A stretch of DNA of 44,292 bases, taken from NCBI GenBank assembly GCA_015711725.1, contig JACVIX010000009.1, positions 1 through 44,292 of the forward strand. The letters are read 5' to 3'. Both the position numbers and the translations under genes were made by a program. The notes beneath the pieces are model-generated. The model searched no databases. It saw only the letters and a program-made list of their open reading frames with translations, and had not been told where the DNA came from. Shown piece after piece: positions 1 to 8,434 of this stretch (the stretch's first letter is position 1; every line of letters starts with the position of its first letter). The stretch is from Candidatus Geothermincola primus. Lineage in GTDB: Bacteria > Actinomycetota > Geothermincolia > Geothermincolales > Geothermincolaceae.

Positions 1-28
1 CCGGACAGCAAATCAGGGGACCTTTGGA

Positions 29-84
29 TGGCTAAGGGGGCGGGATTCGAACCCGCGAGCCGTTGCCGGCCAATGGATTTCAAA
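29..84 (-). pseudogene. tRNA-Ser(UGA) 3' half, truncated at the anticodon loop
   Basis: Read on the minus strand, this holds the second half of a class II tRNA. It has a 7-base loop with anticodon TGA (78-84), a long variable arm closed by GCCG/CGGC around GCAA, a perfect T arm (GCGGG-TTCGAAT-CCCGC), a 7-base acceptor 3' strand, G73 and an encoded CCA (29-31). G73 and the long variable arm are serine features. The bases beyond the anticodon loop (85 onward) do not pair with the anticodon stem. No D arm and no 5' acceptor strand (TAAGGGG) follow, so the 5' half is missing. Such fragments are typical leftovers of element integration into tRNA genes. A tRNA split by an intron is the alternative, but no 5' exon was found nearby. 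Confidence 0.75.
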
Positions 85-118
85 TGCCCTCACTCGAAAA
101 TATGGTATATACTGGTAG

Positions 119-210
119 TGGTTCCAACTGAACCCTTCATTTGGACACCTTTCTGCTTCGCTTCTTTTACTATAAAGCAAGTATAGGGGGTGTCCACTAT
201 TTTTCTGAAC
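119..210. repeat. Structured dispersed repeat, copy A
   Basis: About 92 bases that recur in the same orientation at 43181-43271 with most bases identical. The copy can fold into two hairpins: a short one (GGTTC/GAACC) and a long one whose outer stem is TGGACACC (142-149) with GGTGTCCA (189-196) and whose inner stem pairs CTT-GCTT with AAGCAAG. It lies 34 bases from the broken tRNA-Ser. It contains no gene. It may be a MITE-like element, the hairpin end of an insertion sequence (IS200/IS605 elements have such ends), or a small structured RNA. Confidence 0.75.
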
Positions 211-279
211 CTAGGCAATCTCTACGTTCATTCTAAACTCGTCATTCCAAAATAAATTTAATGATTAAGCGTTCCAATC

Positions 280-1443
280 CTACCTTCCGGGGTAAAGAGG
301 GGACATTGCCCTGAGCTTTTCCACGACAACGGGCAAGTTTTCCAATACGTAGTCGATATCCTCTTCCGAATTGTCCCGACCCAAGGTAAAGCGGACAGAA
401 CCATGGGCTTCCTCGGGTGAAACTCCAATAGACAACAACACGTGGGATGGCTCCAGGGATTCGGAACTGCAAGCGGAACCAGTAGAGGCGGCAATTCCTA
501 AGAAGTCCAGGTTCAGACAGATGGACTCGCCTTCGATGTACTTGAACCTCACGTTCACGTTATTGGGTAATCTTAAGGTAGGATGGCCATTGAGAAAACT
601 GTCCGGGACGCGTTCAAGAATTCCCGTGATCAATTTATCCCTTAAAGGAAGCAGGTGTTCCGCACGCTCTTTCCTTTCCAGCCTGGCAAGCTCCATAGCT
701 TTGCCAAACCCTATGATTCCAGGGACATTTTCCGTTCCCGCCCTTCTCTTTCTCTCCTGCGCCCCGCCATGAATGAAGCTGTCCAGCTTGGTGCCTTTTC
801 TCACGTAAAGACAGCCTATCCCCTTAGGACCATAAAGTTTGTGAGCGGACACAGATAACAGATCCACGCCTAGATTGTTCACATCCACGTCCAGCGCACC
901 CACGGTTTGAACCGCGTCCACATGCAGATAGACTCCCGCCTCGCGAGTTATTTTAGATATTTCTTCAATGGGTTGGATGGTCCCGATCTCGTTGTTGGCG
1001 TGCATAACCGACACCAGCGCGGTACGGGGAGTTATGCTCTTTCGCACTTCTTCAGGATCCACTAAACCTTCCCCATCAACACGAAGATAAGTTACCTTGA
1101 AGCCTCGCTTTTCCATATAATGACATACTTCCAGGACAGCGTGATGCTCTATGGAGGTGGTTATGATATGGTCTTTCCCTTGTGGGCTGCCATATAGGAC
1201 TCCCTCGATGGCATGATTGTCTGCCTCTGTCCCCCCGCTGGTGAAGATAATCTCTTCCGGATTGGCGCCGAGAGCGTCGGCGACTTGCTTCCTCGACGTC
1301 TCAACGGCCTCTCTAATTTCCTTGGCAATGGAATAGATTGATGAGGGGTTTCCAAACTTCTCCCTTATATAAGGAATCATCGCCTCCACTACCTCTGGGT
1401 GGGTTGGCGTAGTCGCGGCATGATCAAGATAGATGAATCTCAT
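280..1443 (-). CDS. iscS: Cysteine desulfurase (IscS/NifS family)
   Basis: PLP enzyme that removes sulfur from L-cysteine, giving alanine and an enzyme persulfide used for Fe-S clusters and thio-cofactors; cytosolic. The 387-residue protein has the family start YLDHAATTP, the PLP pocket HVDAVQT (about 174-180), the Schiff-base lysine K202 in SAHKLYGPKG, and the sulfur-carrying cysteine C325 in STGSACSS. The short active-site loop is of the NifS/IscS (group I) type. The ATG has a GGAAGG ribosome site just upstream. It is the last gene of a cysK-rrf2-iscS set on the minus strand, 235 bases after the regulator. No IscU, HscA or HscB gene is in view. A palindrome at 1471-1487 lies just upstream. 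Confidence 0.95.
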   Translation of the reverse strand: MRFIYLDHAATTPTHPEVVEAMIPYIREKFGNPSSIYSIAKEIREAVETSRKQVADALGANPEEIIFTSGGTEADNHAIEGVLYGSPQGKDHIITTSIEHHAVLEVCHYMEKRGFKVTYLRVDGEGLVDPEEVRKSITPRTALVSVMHANNEIGTIQPIEEISKITREAGVYLHVDAVQTVGALDVDVNNLGVDLLSVSAHKLYGPKGIGCLYVRKGTKLDSFIHGGAQERKRRAGTENVPGIIGFGKAMELARLERKERAEHLLPLRDKLITGILERVPDSFLNGHPTLRLPNNVNVRFKYIEGESICLNLDFLGIAASTGSACSSESLEPSHVLLSIGVSPEEAHGSVRFTLGRDNSEEDIDYVLENLPVVVEKLRAMSPLYPGR

Positions 1444-1470
1444 CCTTCCTCATCCTCCAAATCCACATTT

Positions 1471-1487
1471 ACTTATGATTCATAAGT
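1471..1487. promoter_or_regulatory. Palindrome upstream of iscS, candidate operator
   Basis: ACTTATG-ATT-CATAAGT is a perfect palindrome with 7-base arms, 28 bases before the iscS start and in the gap between iscS and the Rrf2 regulator gene. A related half-site ACTTAT occurs at 3165-3170 just downstream of the cysK promoter. Binding by the neighbouring Rrf2 protein is an inference from position only. Confidence 0.4.
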
Positions 1488-1678
1488 TTACAAACATTCA
1501 AGATATAAGATCCTTACAAGCCATTCAGGAGTCAGCTCGCCCAAGAGCCAACTTGATGGTGTCCCCTTCTATTATTCATAACACTCTCCAGCGATATCTA
1601 TCCATCAAAATCAATTTCCCACCTTTCGCAAACTTCGGTTAAGCAGTTAAACATCCTAGAAATTCCATGGATTTCCGT

Positions 1679-2125
1679 TCAGATATAATACATAGACGGT
1701 TGCGCTTTATCCAGTTCCGTCTGTATCTCCATAAGATCTCGCAAAGTTGTCTCCTCCATAACCTTGCGCATGACCTGGTAAAGTCGGTCCCAAAATATGC
1801 GCGACGCGCATTGCTCAGCCCTTACGCATGATTCCGACTGATTCACGCAGATAACCAGCTCCAAAGGCCCGCTAGTGGCATTGAAGACATCTAATATTTT
1901 TATTTGCTCAGGAGGCAAAGCGAGATAGTACCCTCCCTTTGCGCCCCTTACGCTTTTCACTAGACCCGCGTTACGCAGACTGGCCACCACATGCTCCAGG
2001 TAACGCTCGCTTAACCCCTGTCTTTGCGCGATATCCTTCAGCAAAACCGGCTCTCCCTCCCTCTGATGGACGGCAATATCCAGGATGGAACGCAAACCAT
2101 ATCTGGGCTTGGTGGGGACGCGCAA
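1679..2125 (-). CDS. Rrf2/IscR-family transcriptional regulator
   Basis: Winged-helix DNA-binding regulator of about 148 residues. After the start comes the family signature RYGLRSILDIA, then the recognition region LSERYLEHVVASLRNAGLV and wing SVRGAKGGYYLA. Three cysteines follow with spacing C-x6-C-x5-C (CVNQSESC, CVRAEQC), close to the three [2Fe-2S]-binding cysteines of IscR, so a cluster-sensing role is likely. A longer open frame exists, but a TTG at 2123-2125 preceded by AGGAGG at 9 bases gives the expected N-terminus. It sits between cysK and iscS. In Bacillota the Rrf2 protein CymR controls cysteine metabolism together with CysK, so either Fe-S or cysteine control is plausible. Confidence 0.88.
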   Translation of the reverse strand: MRVPTKPRYGLRSILDIAVHQREGEPVLLKDIAQRQGLSERYLEHVVASLRNAGLVKSVRGAKGGYYLALPPEQIKILDVFNATSGPLELVICVNQSESCVRAEQCASRIFWDRLYQVMRKVMEETTLRDLMEIQTELDKAQPSMYYI

Positions 2126-2211
2126 ATCTTTACACCTCCTTTCTAAATTAGTTTCGCCTCCATTATCATTTTCTCGTCCCATCTCCCTTTATGTATGGGG
2201 GAATAAAATTA

Positions 2212-3138
2212 TTATTCTCCCGAAAATAAAGGGGTGGAAAGATAGCGCTCGCCTGTATCAGGGAGAACCACCACGATAGTCTTTCCTCTATTATCCGTTC
2301 TACCCGCTACCTCCACGGCTGCATGTACCGCAGCTCCCGACGATATGCCTGCCAAAACACCCTCTTCCCTTGCTAACTTTCGCGCCATGGCGTAGGCCTC
2401 CGCCGTGCTAACCTTAATTATCTCATCGATAATATTGAGGTTGAGCACTGCAGGAATAAACCCCGCGCCTATACCTTGAATTCCATGGGGATGCGCCTCG
2501 CCCCCCGACAACACCGGGGATTCTGCCGGCTCTACAGCAATCGCCAAGAACCCGGGCTTCCTCTCCTTTAAACGCTCCGCCACCCCCGTGATGGTTCCCC
2601 CCGTACCCACACCAGCAACTAATATATCTACCTCACCCCTGGTACCTTCCCAGATCTCTTCAGCCGTATAGAGTCGATGGGCCTGAGGGTTTGCTGGGTT
2701 CTCAAACTGTTGCGGTTGAAAGTAATGGGGATGGGATTCAAGCAGCTCCCTCGCTTTCTCCACCGCTCCTTTCATTCCTTTCTCTCCCGGTGTAAGCAAG
2801 ACCTCAGCGCCGTAAGCTTTCAAAATGTTCCGCCTTTCCACACTGACGGTATCTGGCATGGTCACCACCAATCGGTAACCTCGGGAGGCGCATATCATTG
2901 CCAAGCCTATTCCGGTATTACCGCTTGTGGGTTCCACGATGGTGCTCTTGCCAGGTTCTATAAGCCCTTCTTTTTCCGCGGACATTATCATGCTTAGAGC
3001 TATCCTATCTTTGACCGATCCCCCCGGGTTGTAATACTCTAACTTGGCTATCAGCTGGATTTCTAAATCTTTGACGATCTTTTTCAAGCGAAGCAGGGGA
3101 GTATTTCCTATGAGCTCGGTTACATCATCATAGATCAT
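2212..3138 (-). CDS. cysK: Cysteine synthase (O-acetylserine sulfhydrylase)
   Basis: PLP enzyme joining O-acetylserine and sulfide to give cysteine. The 308-residue length is typical. The Schiff-base lysine is K43 in PGGSVKDR; the substrate loop is [11 protein letters not shown]; the phosphate-binding loop is GTGGTITGV; the C-terminal SSGAA motif is present. It is the first gene of the cysK-rrf2-iscS set, with a good promoter at 3182-3211. Its partner serine acetyltransferase is encoded about 31 kb away (34399). CysK versus CysM cannot be decided firmly from sequence, but the motifs fit CysK. Confidence 0.94.
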   Translation of the reverse strand: MIYDDVTELIGNTPLLRLKKIVKDLEIQLIAKLEYYNPGGSVKDRIALSMIMSAEKEGLIEPGKSTIVEPTSGNTGIGLAMICASRGYRLVVTMPDTVSVERRNILKAYGAEVLLTPGEKGMKGAVEKARELLESHPHYFQPQQFENPANPQAHRLYTAEEIWEGTRGEVDILVAGVGTGGTITGVAERLKERKPGFLAIAVEPAESPVLSGGEAHPHGIQGIGAGFIPAVLNLNIIDEIIKVSTAEAYAMARKLAREEGVLAGISSGAAVHAAVEVAGRTDNRGKTIVVVLPDTGERYLSTPLFSGE

Positions 3139-3455
3139 GATCCATGCCTTTCATCTCATATTGGACTTATCCGATAGAAATAGTATATATTTCAAATTCT
3201 TTTTCTGTCAAGCTCATTTTTCACACACAAGAATAAAATCCCCCAGAGATATTCACGCCAATAAACCTACTTGCCATCGCTCTATTTCTCGGCGCATACG
3301 AATTCTGTCACTTGCCAGAGCTACAATACAATTGGTGATATGGATGCATGGAATCGATGAAATACTTTTGGAGATGGATAAACTATATCATTCATCCTCC
3401 ACGGCTGAGGAATTCCTACAAAAAATACTGATTTTATGGGAGGAACGAGGCCTCC
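3139..3455. other. Gap between cysK and larA
   Basis: Apart from the cysK promoter, little is recognisable in these 317 bases. A plus-strand frame from ATG 3344 to 3502 (52 codons, beginning MHGIDEILLEMDK) is open and runs over the 3' end of larA on the other strand. It has no convincing ribosome site and I recognise no family. It may be chance or a gene remnant. Confidence 0.4.
3182..3211 (-). promoter_or_regulatory. Sigma-A type promoter of cysK-rrf2-iscS
   Basis: On the minus strand a perfect -35 TTGACA (3206-3211) is followed after 18 bases by -10 TATACT (3182-3187). Transcription would start near 3175, about 37 bases before the cysK ATG. The half-site ACTTAT at 3165-3170 would overlap the start of the transcript. 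Confidence 0.65.
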
Positions 3456-4784
3456 TTAAAGGTGAGTGGTCTTGCGTTGTGGAGAAGCGCGAGGCGGTTT
3501 AGGGTTCTCCAAATATGGTATGGTTTGAGAGGCGTGTGGCATGAGAAGAATCCTTCCTTGTGGAAGGATAGACCTAGCCTCCTTAAGAGCGCTCCCTATC
3601 GTAGAGTGGGGAACTATGCCTATGCGCTTAACTACATCCCCTTCCAAGCCCGACACGAGCATGAGGCGTCGTACTTTCTCCGCCAATAGCGCAGCCCGAT
3701 ATACCACAAATCCCGGGACGGTGAAATTTTCCCTCAGCTTTTTCTCAATCGTCTCCGGAGAACCAAGATCGAACCAGCGGTGGAATTCATAAGGGCCTAG
3801 TCCCTCGGAACATTTGCCCACCATAATAAGAATCCCGTTTTCCCTCAAAGCCGCTTGAGCATTAGCGTTGGACTGAAAAGCCTGGTAAAAAGTTAGATCC
3901 ATAGGATAGCCACCCCTTGAGGCCAAGACTATATCCGCCTTCTCCTCCAGGGGGACTTTGAAAGTTCGCGATACATAATCGCAACCTTCCAGGTGAGCGC
4001 TTATCCAGTGACCAGCAAAAACTTTGAGGAATTCTCCTGACTCACTCACCACGAAATTCACCAGGAAAGTGGGATTTACCCTGGAAGCGATATCCAACAT
4101 GTCCTCGCTTACCGGGTTACCTGAAATCACCCCAGGTTGGGCTCTCTCATCAATCCCACCACCAGGAACTTTACTTAATGCTAACCTATGATTTGCCAGA
4201 ATTGTTTTCATCCCTGCTATCCCTGGGACTATCGATTTTCTCCCTCCTCCATAACCGGCAAAAGCATGGGAAACGATCCCGCCAGTCAAGATAATTTTGT
4301 CCGCGATAAAAACCTGTCGGTTGAGCCAGATTGGCGTCCCTGCTTGACTCTTACCCAGATACATAAGCTGCGCCCGATCGTGGGGGTCGTGCACGACAAC
4401 TTTTACTCTCTTCAACACCACTTCTCCTAATAATTTACGCAACTGCGAGTAATCGGGTTTATGATGGGTACCAGTGGCTATCAAAATGGTGATATCTTTA
4501 TCGGCTATCCCTCCCCGGTTAAGCTCAGAGATTATCTTGGGCATCCATTTATGGACTTGCAGCCAAAGCCGGTGATGATCGGGAGCGATAACCAGGACCC
4601 GGTCCCCTGGGACAAGCAGCTCACTAAGCGGGGGGGAGGCGAGGGGGTTGCTCAAAGCTTCTCCTATCTCCAACTCCAGATTTTCCAAAGGCGGTGGTGG
4701 TGAAACTTCCAATGTACCCAACCAGAGGTGATCGGGCACCTCAAACTCCTGTTCTTCGCGTCCAAATCCCCACTTGAATTTCAT
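3456..4784 (-). CDS. larA: Nickel-pincer lactate racemase-like protein (LarA family)
   Basis: LarA proteins racemise lactate or other 2-hydroxyacids with the nickel-pincer nucleotide cofactor. The 442-residue protein has the catalytic histidines in TGTHHKP (H107/H108), and the cofactor region SHAFAGYGGGRKS with H173 and K183, matching H174 and the cofactor-attached K184 of Lactobacillus LarA. H199 in ANHRLA matches the nickel ligand H200. So the active site looks intact. No LarB, LarC or LarE cofactor-synthesis gene is in the window, so these must be elsewhere. LarA homologues act on several 2-hydroxyacids, so lactate is not certain. A 27-base palindrome lies 19 bases before the start. Confidence 0.88.
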   Translation of the reverse strand: MKFKWGFGREEQEFEVPDHLWLGTLEVSPPPPLENLELEIGEALSNPLASPPLSELLVPGDRVLVIAPDHHRLWLQVHKWMPKIISELNRGGIADKDITILIATGTHHKPDYSQLRKLLGEVVLKRVKVVVHDPHDRAQLMYLGKSQAGTPIWLNRQVFIADKIILTGGIVSHAFAGYGGGRKSIVPGIAGMKTILANHRLALSKVPGGGIDERAQPGVISGNPVSEDMLDIASRVNPTFLVNFVVSESGEFLKVFAGHWISAHLEGCDYVSRTFKVPLEEKADIVLASRGGYPMDLTFYQAFQSNANAQAALRENGILIMVGKCSEGLGPYEFHRWFDLGSPETIEKKLRENFTVPGFVVYRAALLAEKVRRLMLVSGLEGDVVKRIGIVPHSTIGSALKEARSILPQGRILLMPHASQTIPYLENPKPPRASPQRKTTHL

Positions 4785-4802
4785 AACTTCAGAGTATCAT
4801 TT

Positions 4803-4829
4803 ACTTTGGTCATTGTTAATGTCCAAAGT
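4803..4829. promoter_or_regulatory. 27-base imperfect palindrome before larA, candidate operator
   Basis: ACTTTGG-T-CATT, loop GTT, AATG-T-CCAAAGT: 11 of 12 arm positions pair, the exception being a central T/T. It lies 19-45 bases upstream of the larA ATG, where a regulator would act. The TTGGTCA-like core resembles GntR/FadR-type sites in general style, but the regulator is not encoded nearby and the assignment is inference. Confidence 0.5.
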
Positions 4830-4966
4830 CGAAAGGGGACTGAGAGATAATGGGCAAAAAACGGGATTGCCATGTTTTTCCCACCTTTTCTCCTTGCATC
4901 AGTTATTGCAAAATCCTAACCAGCAACGATTTATCGCCTGAGGGTTAATCTTTTTGGGATAATTCA

Positions 4967-7261
4967 TTACGGTTGTCCCATATCCCTATGCAACATTTTC
5001 AGGATTTTTATGGCTGCCTCTTTATCCAGTGGTTCGTTGCCACTGCCGCATTTTGGGGACTGGATGCAGGAGGGACATCCTTCGCTGCAGGGGCAATCCT
5101 CAAGCAACTTTAAAGTGGCGGTTAAATGCTCGAGGCGCAGATCATACCCCTTTAAAGCTATTCCCGTACCGCCTGCATAAGCATCATAAATGAAGACGCT
5201 GGGTTCGCCCGTGTCCTGGTGAAAGGGGGTGGATACACCTCCGATGTCCCAACGATCACACATGGCATAAAGCGGAAGCATGGCGATGGCTGAATGCTCC
5301 AATGCGTGCAGCCCACCCGCCAACCGCTGGGCATCAAGCTCCAACGATTCTATTTTTTTCCTGGGGATCACGTACCAGAATGCGCGCGTTAACAGAGTCA
5401 TCGGTGGAAGGTCTAAATCCACATGGGCTATTACTTGGTGGGTGGGCAGGTGGCGCAGCTGATAAGAATAGACTTGAGTGGACACCTCCACCTCCCCATA
5501 ATGAATGCTGCATCTCCCAAGCCCATAGGGACGTGATGATAAAAACTCCCTCAGAATTTTAATATCCGTTATGTCTCGGGGCTGGGTGTAATAATCCTCA
5601 TCTATCTCCTCCACTAAAGCGACTCTCTTTTCAAGGTCCAATTCCTTAACTTCGTAAGGGTCTCCTTGGTGTATATAAATGGCTCCTGGATGCACATGGA
5701 AGAAGGCATTGCCCTCATCAACCGTGCCCAACAAACTGCCCGTGTTTTTTTCGACAATCCGATAGACCCTATTCGATGCGGAACGAAGGTTAAGGCTTGC
5801 GGCTGGGTTCTGACCCACAGGGATATATCTTCCCTTCACGCTTCTAACCTGTCCTGCTTCATGTAATTCCCTCAAGATTTGGAAGATGTTAGGACCGAAG
5901 AAAGCGGTATCTTTCTCGGTCAAAGGCAATTCATACGCCGCACAAAGTAGATGTGAAGCCAGTATAGAAGGATTGTCTAAGTCGATAATGGCCTCCTCGC
6001 AAGGCTTGGAAAAAATCGCTCCCGGGTTGCGCGCAAGATACTGGTCCAGAGGATCATCCTTGGCCACCATTACAGCGAGAGACTGTCCCTTTCTGCGACC
6101 CGCCCTTCCCACCTGCTGCCAAGTGCTGGAAAGGGTTCCAGGATAACCATTAAGGATGCATGCTTCCAGCTCCCCAATGTCTATCCCTAATTCCAGCGCA
6201 TTGGTGGAGCTCACCGCCAGTAGCTTGCCAGAAAAGAGATCCCGTTCGATCCTCCTGCGTTCCTCGGGTAGATATCCTCCTCGGTAAGAGGCTATCTTGA
6301 GAGCGAGGTTTTCCTCTCCCGAGTCCATGAGAATCCGTCTGGCCTGATGGTAAATCAGCTCGGAGTTTTTACGCGAGCGGGCGAAAGCGATGGTGCGAAT
6401 ACCGTTGCGCACCAATCTTAATAGAAGTTGCACCGTTTCAACATTGGCGTTCCTCCGTTCGGCCCCATCAGCGTCTCTTTTAAGAATCGGGTTCCACAGC
6501 ACAAAGATCTTTTCGCCCCGGGGAGAACTGTCCTCAATAATCTCCTCCACCTGGAGCCCAGTGAGAGCCGCGGCGTGGACCCCCGGGTTACCTATGGTGG
6601 CGGTGGTAAGCACGAAGATGGGATTAGACCCATAATAGGAACAGAGGCGTCTCAACCTGCGTATAACCATAGCCGTATGGGATCCGAAAACGCCTCTAGT
6701 TATATGGGCTTCGTCGATTACTACATAGCGCAGTCTGCTTAAATAGTTAGACCAAAGCTGGTGGTTGGGAAGTATCCCTAGATGCAGCATGTCCGGGTTG
6801 GAGAGCACCACGTGGGCATTTCTGCGTATCCATCCCCGGATATCGCCGGGGGTATCGCCATCATAGGTTTGAGCCACTAAGTCCTTTATTCCCAGCTCGT
6901 GAAGGGAACGCAACTGGTCTTGAGCCAACGCTTTGGTGGGAAACAGATACAAAGCCCGGGAAGAAGGGTCCTGCAAGACCGCATCGATTGCCGGGATATG
7001 ATAGCACATACTTTTTCCGCTGGCGGTTCCAGAAGCAATGATGACATGTTTTCCCTCTAAAATCCGGGCAATCGCTTCGGCCTGATGGGGATAGAGGGAA
7101 GAAATACCCTTCTTTTCAAGCGCTTTCACCAGCTCGGGATGTAGATCTTTAGGTAGATCGACCAGTTCAGGGAGGCGCGAATCAATCACCTCTATATGGG
7201 AGATCTGTCCCTGGTAGAACCTAGAACTCTTTAGATCGGACAAGAACTTTTGAACATCCAT
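4967..7261 (-). CDS. DEAD/DEAH-box helicase with C-terminal DUF1998 zinc domain (MrfA/YprA-like)
   Basis: Superfamily 2 helicase of 764 residues. Walker A is GTASGKS (about 78-84), Walker B IDEAH (about 183), motif III TTATIG, motif V NALELGIDIGE and motif VI QQVGRAGRR. The last 60 residues carry the DUF1998 four-cysteine cluster (CPCSEGCPSC, then SPKCGSG). Bacillus MrfA with this layout is a 3'-5' DNA helicase in mitomycin-damage repair, working with the exonuclease MrfB; no MrfB gene is next to it here. No ribosome site precedes the ATG, and the promoter just upstream would start the transcript at or next to the ATG, so the mRNA is probably leaderless. Confidence 0.9.
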   Translation of the reverse strand: MDVQKFLSDLKSSRFYQGQISHIEVIDSRLPELVDLPKDLHPELVKALEKKGISSLYPHQAEAIARILEGKHVIIASGTASGKSMCYHIPAIDAVLQDPSSRALYLFPTKALAQDQLRSLHELGIKDLVAQTYDGDTPGDIRGWIRRNAHVVLSNPDMLHLGILPNHQLWSNYLSRLRYVVIDEAHITRGVFGSHTAMVIRRLRRLCSYYGSNPIFVLTTATIGNPGVHAAALTGLQVEEIIEDSSPRGEKIFVLWNPILKRDADGAERRNANVETVQLLLRLVRNGIRTIAFARSRKNSELIYHQARRILMDSGEENLALKIASYRGGYLPEERRRIERDLFSGKLLAVSSTNALELGIDIGELEACILNGYPGTLSSTWQQVGRAGRRKGQSLAVMVAKDDPLDQYLARNPGAIFSKPCEEAIIDLDNPSILASHLLCAAYELPLTEKDTAFFGPNIFQILRELHEAGQVRSVKGRYIPVGQNPAASLNLRSASNRVYRIVEKNTGSLLGTVDEGNAFFHVHPGAIYIHQGDPYEVKELDLEKRVALVEEIDEDYYTQPRDITDIKILREFLSSRPYGLGRCSIHYGEVEVSTQVYSYQLRHLPTHQVIAHVDLDLPPMTLLTRAFWYVIPRKKIESLELDAQRLAGGLHALEHSAIAMLPLYAMCDRWDIGGVSTPFHQDTGEPSVFIYDAYAGGTGIALKGYDLRLEHLTATLKLLEDCPCSEGCPSCIQSPKCGSGNEPLDKEAAIKILKMLHRDMGQP

Positions 7262-7267
7262 ATTACA

Positions 7268-7295
7268 GTTATATGATACATCAGATGTATGACAA
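7268..7295 (-). promoter_or_regulatory. Leaderless promoter of the helicase gene with a palindrome in its spacer
   Basis: On the minus strand: -35 TTGTCA (7290-7295), 16-base spacer, -10 TATAAC (7268-7273). The helicase ATG begins at 7261, about 7 bases past the -10, so the transcript should begin at or beside the start codon. The spacer is filled by the perfect palindrome ATACATC-A-GATGTAT (7276-7290), a position where a bound regulator would directly control polymerase. Confidence 0.55.
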
Positions 7296-7363
7296 GACGC
7301 CGGCGGTATTTAGAGAAGAAAAAGGCCAGATCAAAATCCTTATGAAAAAAGTTCGACAAATTA

Positions 7364-8434
7364 TTATCGATCTATCGCCTTCAATAAGGGATATGGATTC
7401 ACCGCCGGACCGTGATTGGGATGGAACTCAAAATGCAGATGGGGGCAACCGCGCGCGTTGCCAGTGTCTCCTACGTATCCTATAACTGTCCCGCCGGCCA
7501 CATGTCCACCAGCGGCGTAGCCCTGCAGATGCATATAATAATAGAGGTGCCCGTTATCCCCATGAAGGAATATATACAGGCCAGCATTACCTCCCGCTCT
7601 TCGCTCCACCGTCCCGCTGGTTATCGCCACACAGGGAGTGCCGTAATTGGCCATGATGTCACAGCCTTTATGGGTCCTTCCTCCAGAGCGGGGAGCTCCC
7701 CAGTCGTTACAGAAACTGTGGGGTCCCGCCACTGGGAAATATAGTCCATCTACCGGTCCCACATTCCAGTAGCCGCCTCCACCTCCTCCCCCGCTAGCCC
7801 TAAGCTGCTGCTGTACCATGGAGGCGATCTCAGAGTTGAGGCTGTTTATGATCCTCTGTTGTTCCGCAAGTTTGGCCTGAACTGCGCTTCTTTGAGAAGC
7901 CAGGCTGCTCAGCTGAGCTTTGTAATTCGCCTTTGCCTCCTCTAAGCTATTCCTTTTTGCCTTAATGTTGGATACAAGCCCTCGGGCATTGGATACCATA
8001 TTGGCGTCGTACTCGCCGATCAACCGCATATAGTCGTATGAATTGAGAAATTCATCGAATGAGCTGCACTCCAGAATGACTTCCAGGGAAGTGGAATTAC
8101 CTTCCTTATACATAGCCACGATACGGTTGCTCAAAATCTGCTGTAGGCGCTTGAGCTCGGCCTCCGCCACCTGCAGCTCTCTTTGATTCTTCTCGATAGA
8201 AGCCTGTAGAGAGGCAATCTGCGCTTGGGTCTGGTTAAGGGCGACGGTGAGACGGTTCAACTCATTCTGGTTCGCCTGAAGTTGTTCCTTGATTCGTTTA
8301 GCCTGTTCCTGTTTTTCGCTGAGGGTGTCTCCGAGAGTACTTCCTGAAGAAGGAATTAGAAAGAGGGAGATTAGCAACACGGAAAAAACTACGATAACGA
8401 AGGGGGCTTCAGGTCTTCGTTTCCATTTAACCAT
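7364..8434 (-). CDS. Exported M23 metallopeptidase with N-terminal coiled coil (EnvC/NlpD-like)
   Basis: Likely cell-wall hydrolase or activator of one. An N-terminal membrane/signal segment (FVIVVFSVLLISLFLIP) is followed by a long coiled coil (about residues 35-225) and a glycine-rich linker. The C-terminal M23 domain has zinc ligands in THKGCD (about 256) and HLHFEFHP (about 332), so it appears catalytically intact. The first possible start is a GTG at 8443, but the ATG at 8434 has GGAGG at 8 bases and is preferred. The family typically works at division or sporulation septa; no FtsE/FtsX genes are adjacent. The gap to the next upstream gene (8435-8835) shows nothing I recognise. Confidence 0.9.
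   Translation of the reverse strand: MVKWKRRPEAPFVIVVFSVLLISLFLIPSSGSTLGDTLSEKQEQAKRIKEQLQANQNELNRLTVALNQTQAQIASLQASIEKNQRELQVAEAELKRLQQILSNRIVAMYKEGNSTSLEVILECSSFDEFLNSYDYMRLIGEYDANMVSNARGLVSNIKAKRNSLEEAKANYKAQLSSLASQRSAVQAKLAEQQRIINSLNSEIASMVQQQLRASGGGGGGGYWNVGPVDGLYFPVAGPHSFCNDWGAPRSGGRTHKGCDIMANYGTPCVAITSGTVERRAGGNAGLYIFLHGDNGHLYYYMHLQGYAAGGHVAGGTVIGYVGDTGNARGCPHLHFEFHPNHGPAVNPYPLLKAIDR

Noticed and set aside
3137-3502. A 121-codon plus-strand frame beside cysK
   Set aside because: It begins at the cysK start on the other strand, crosses its promoter and runs into larA antisense; only its last 52 codons look protein-like and without a ribosome site.
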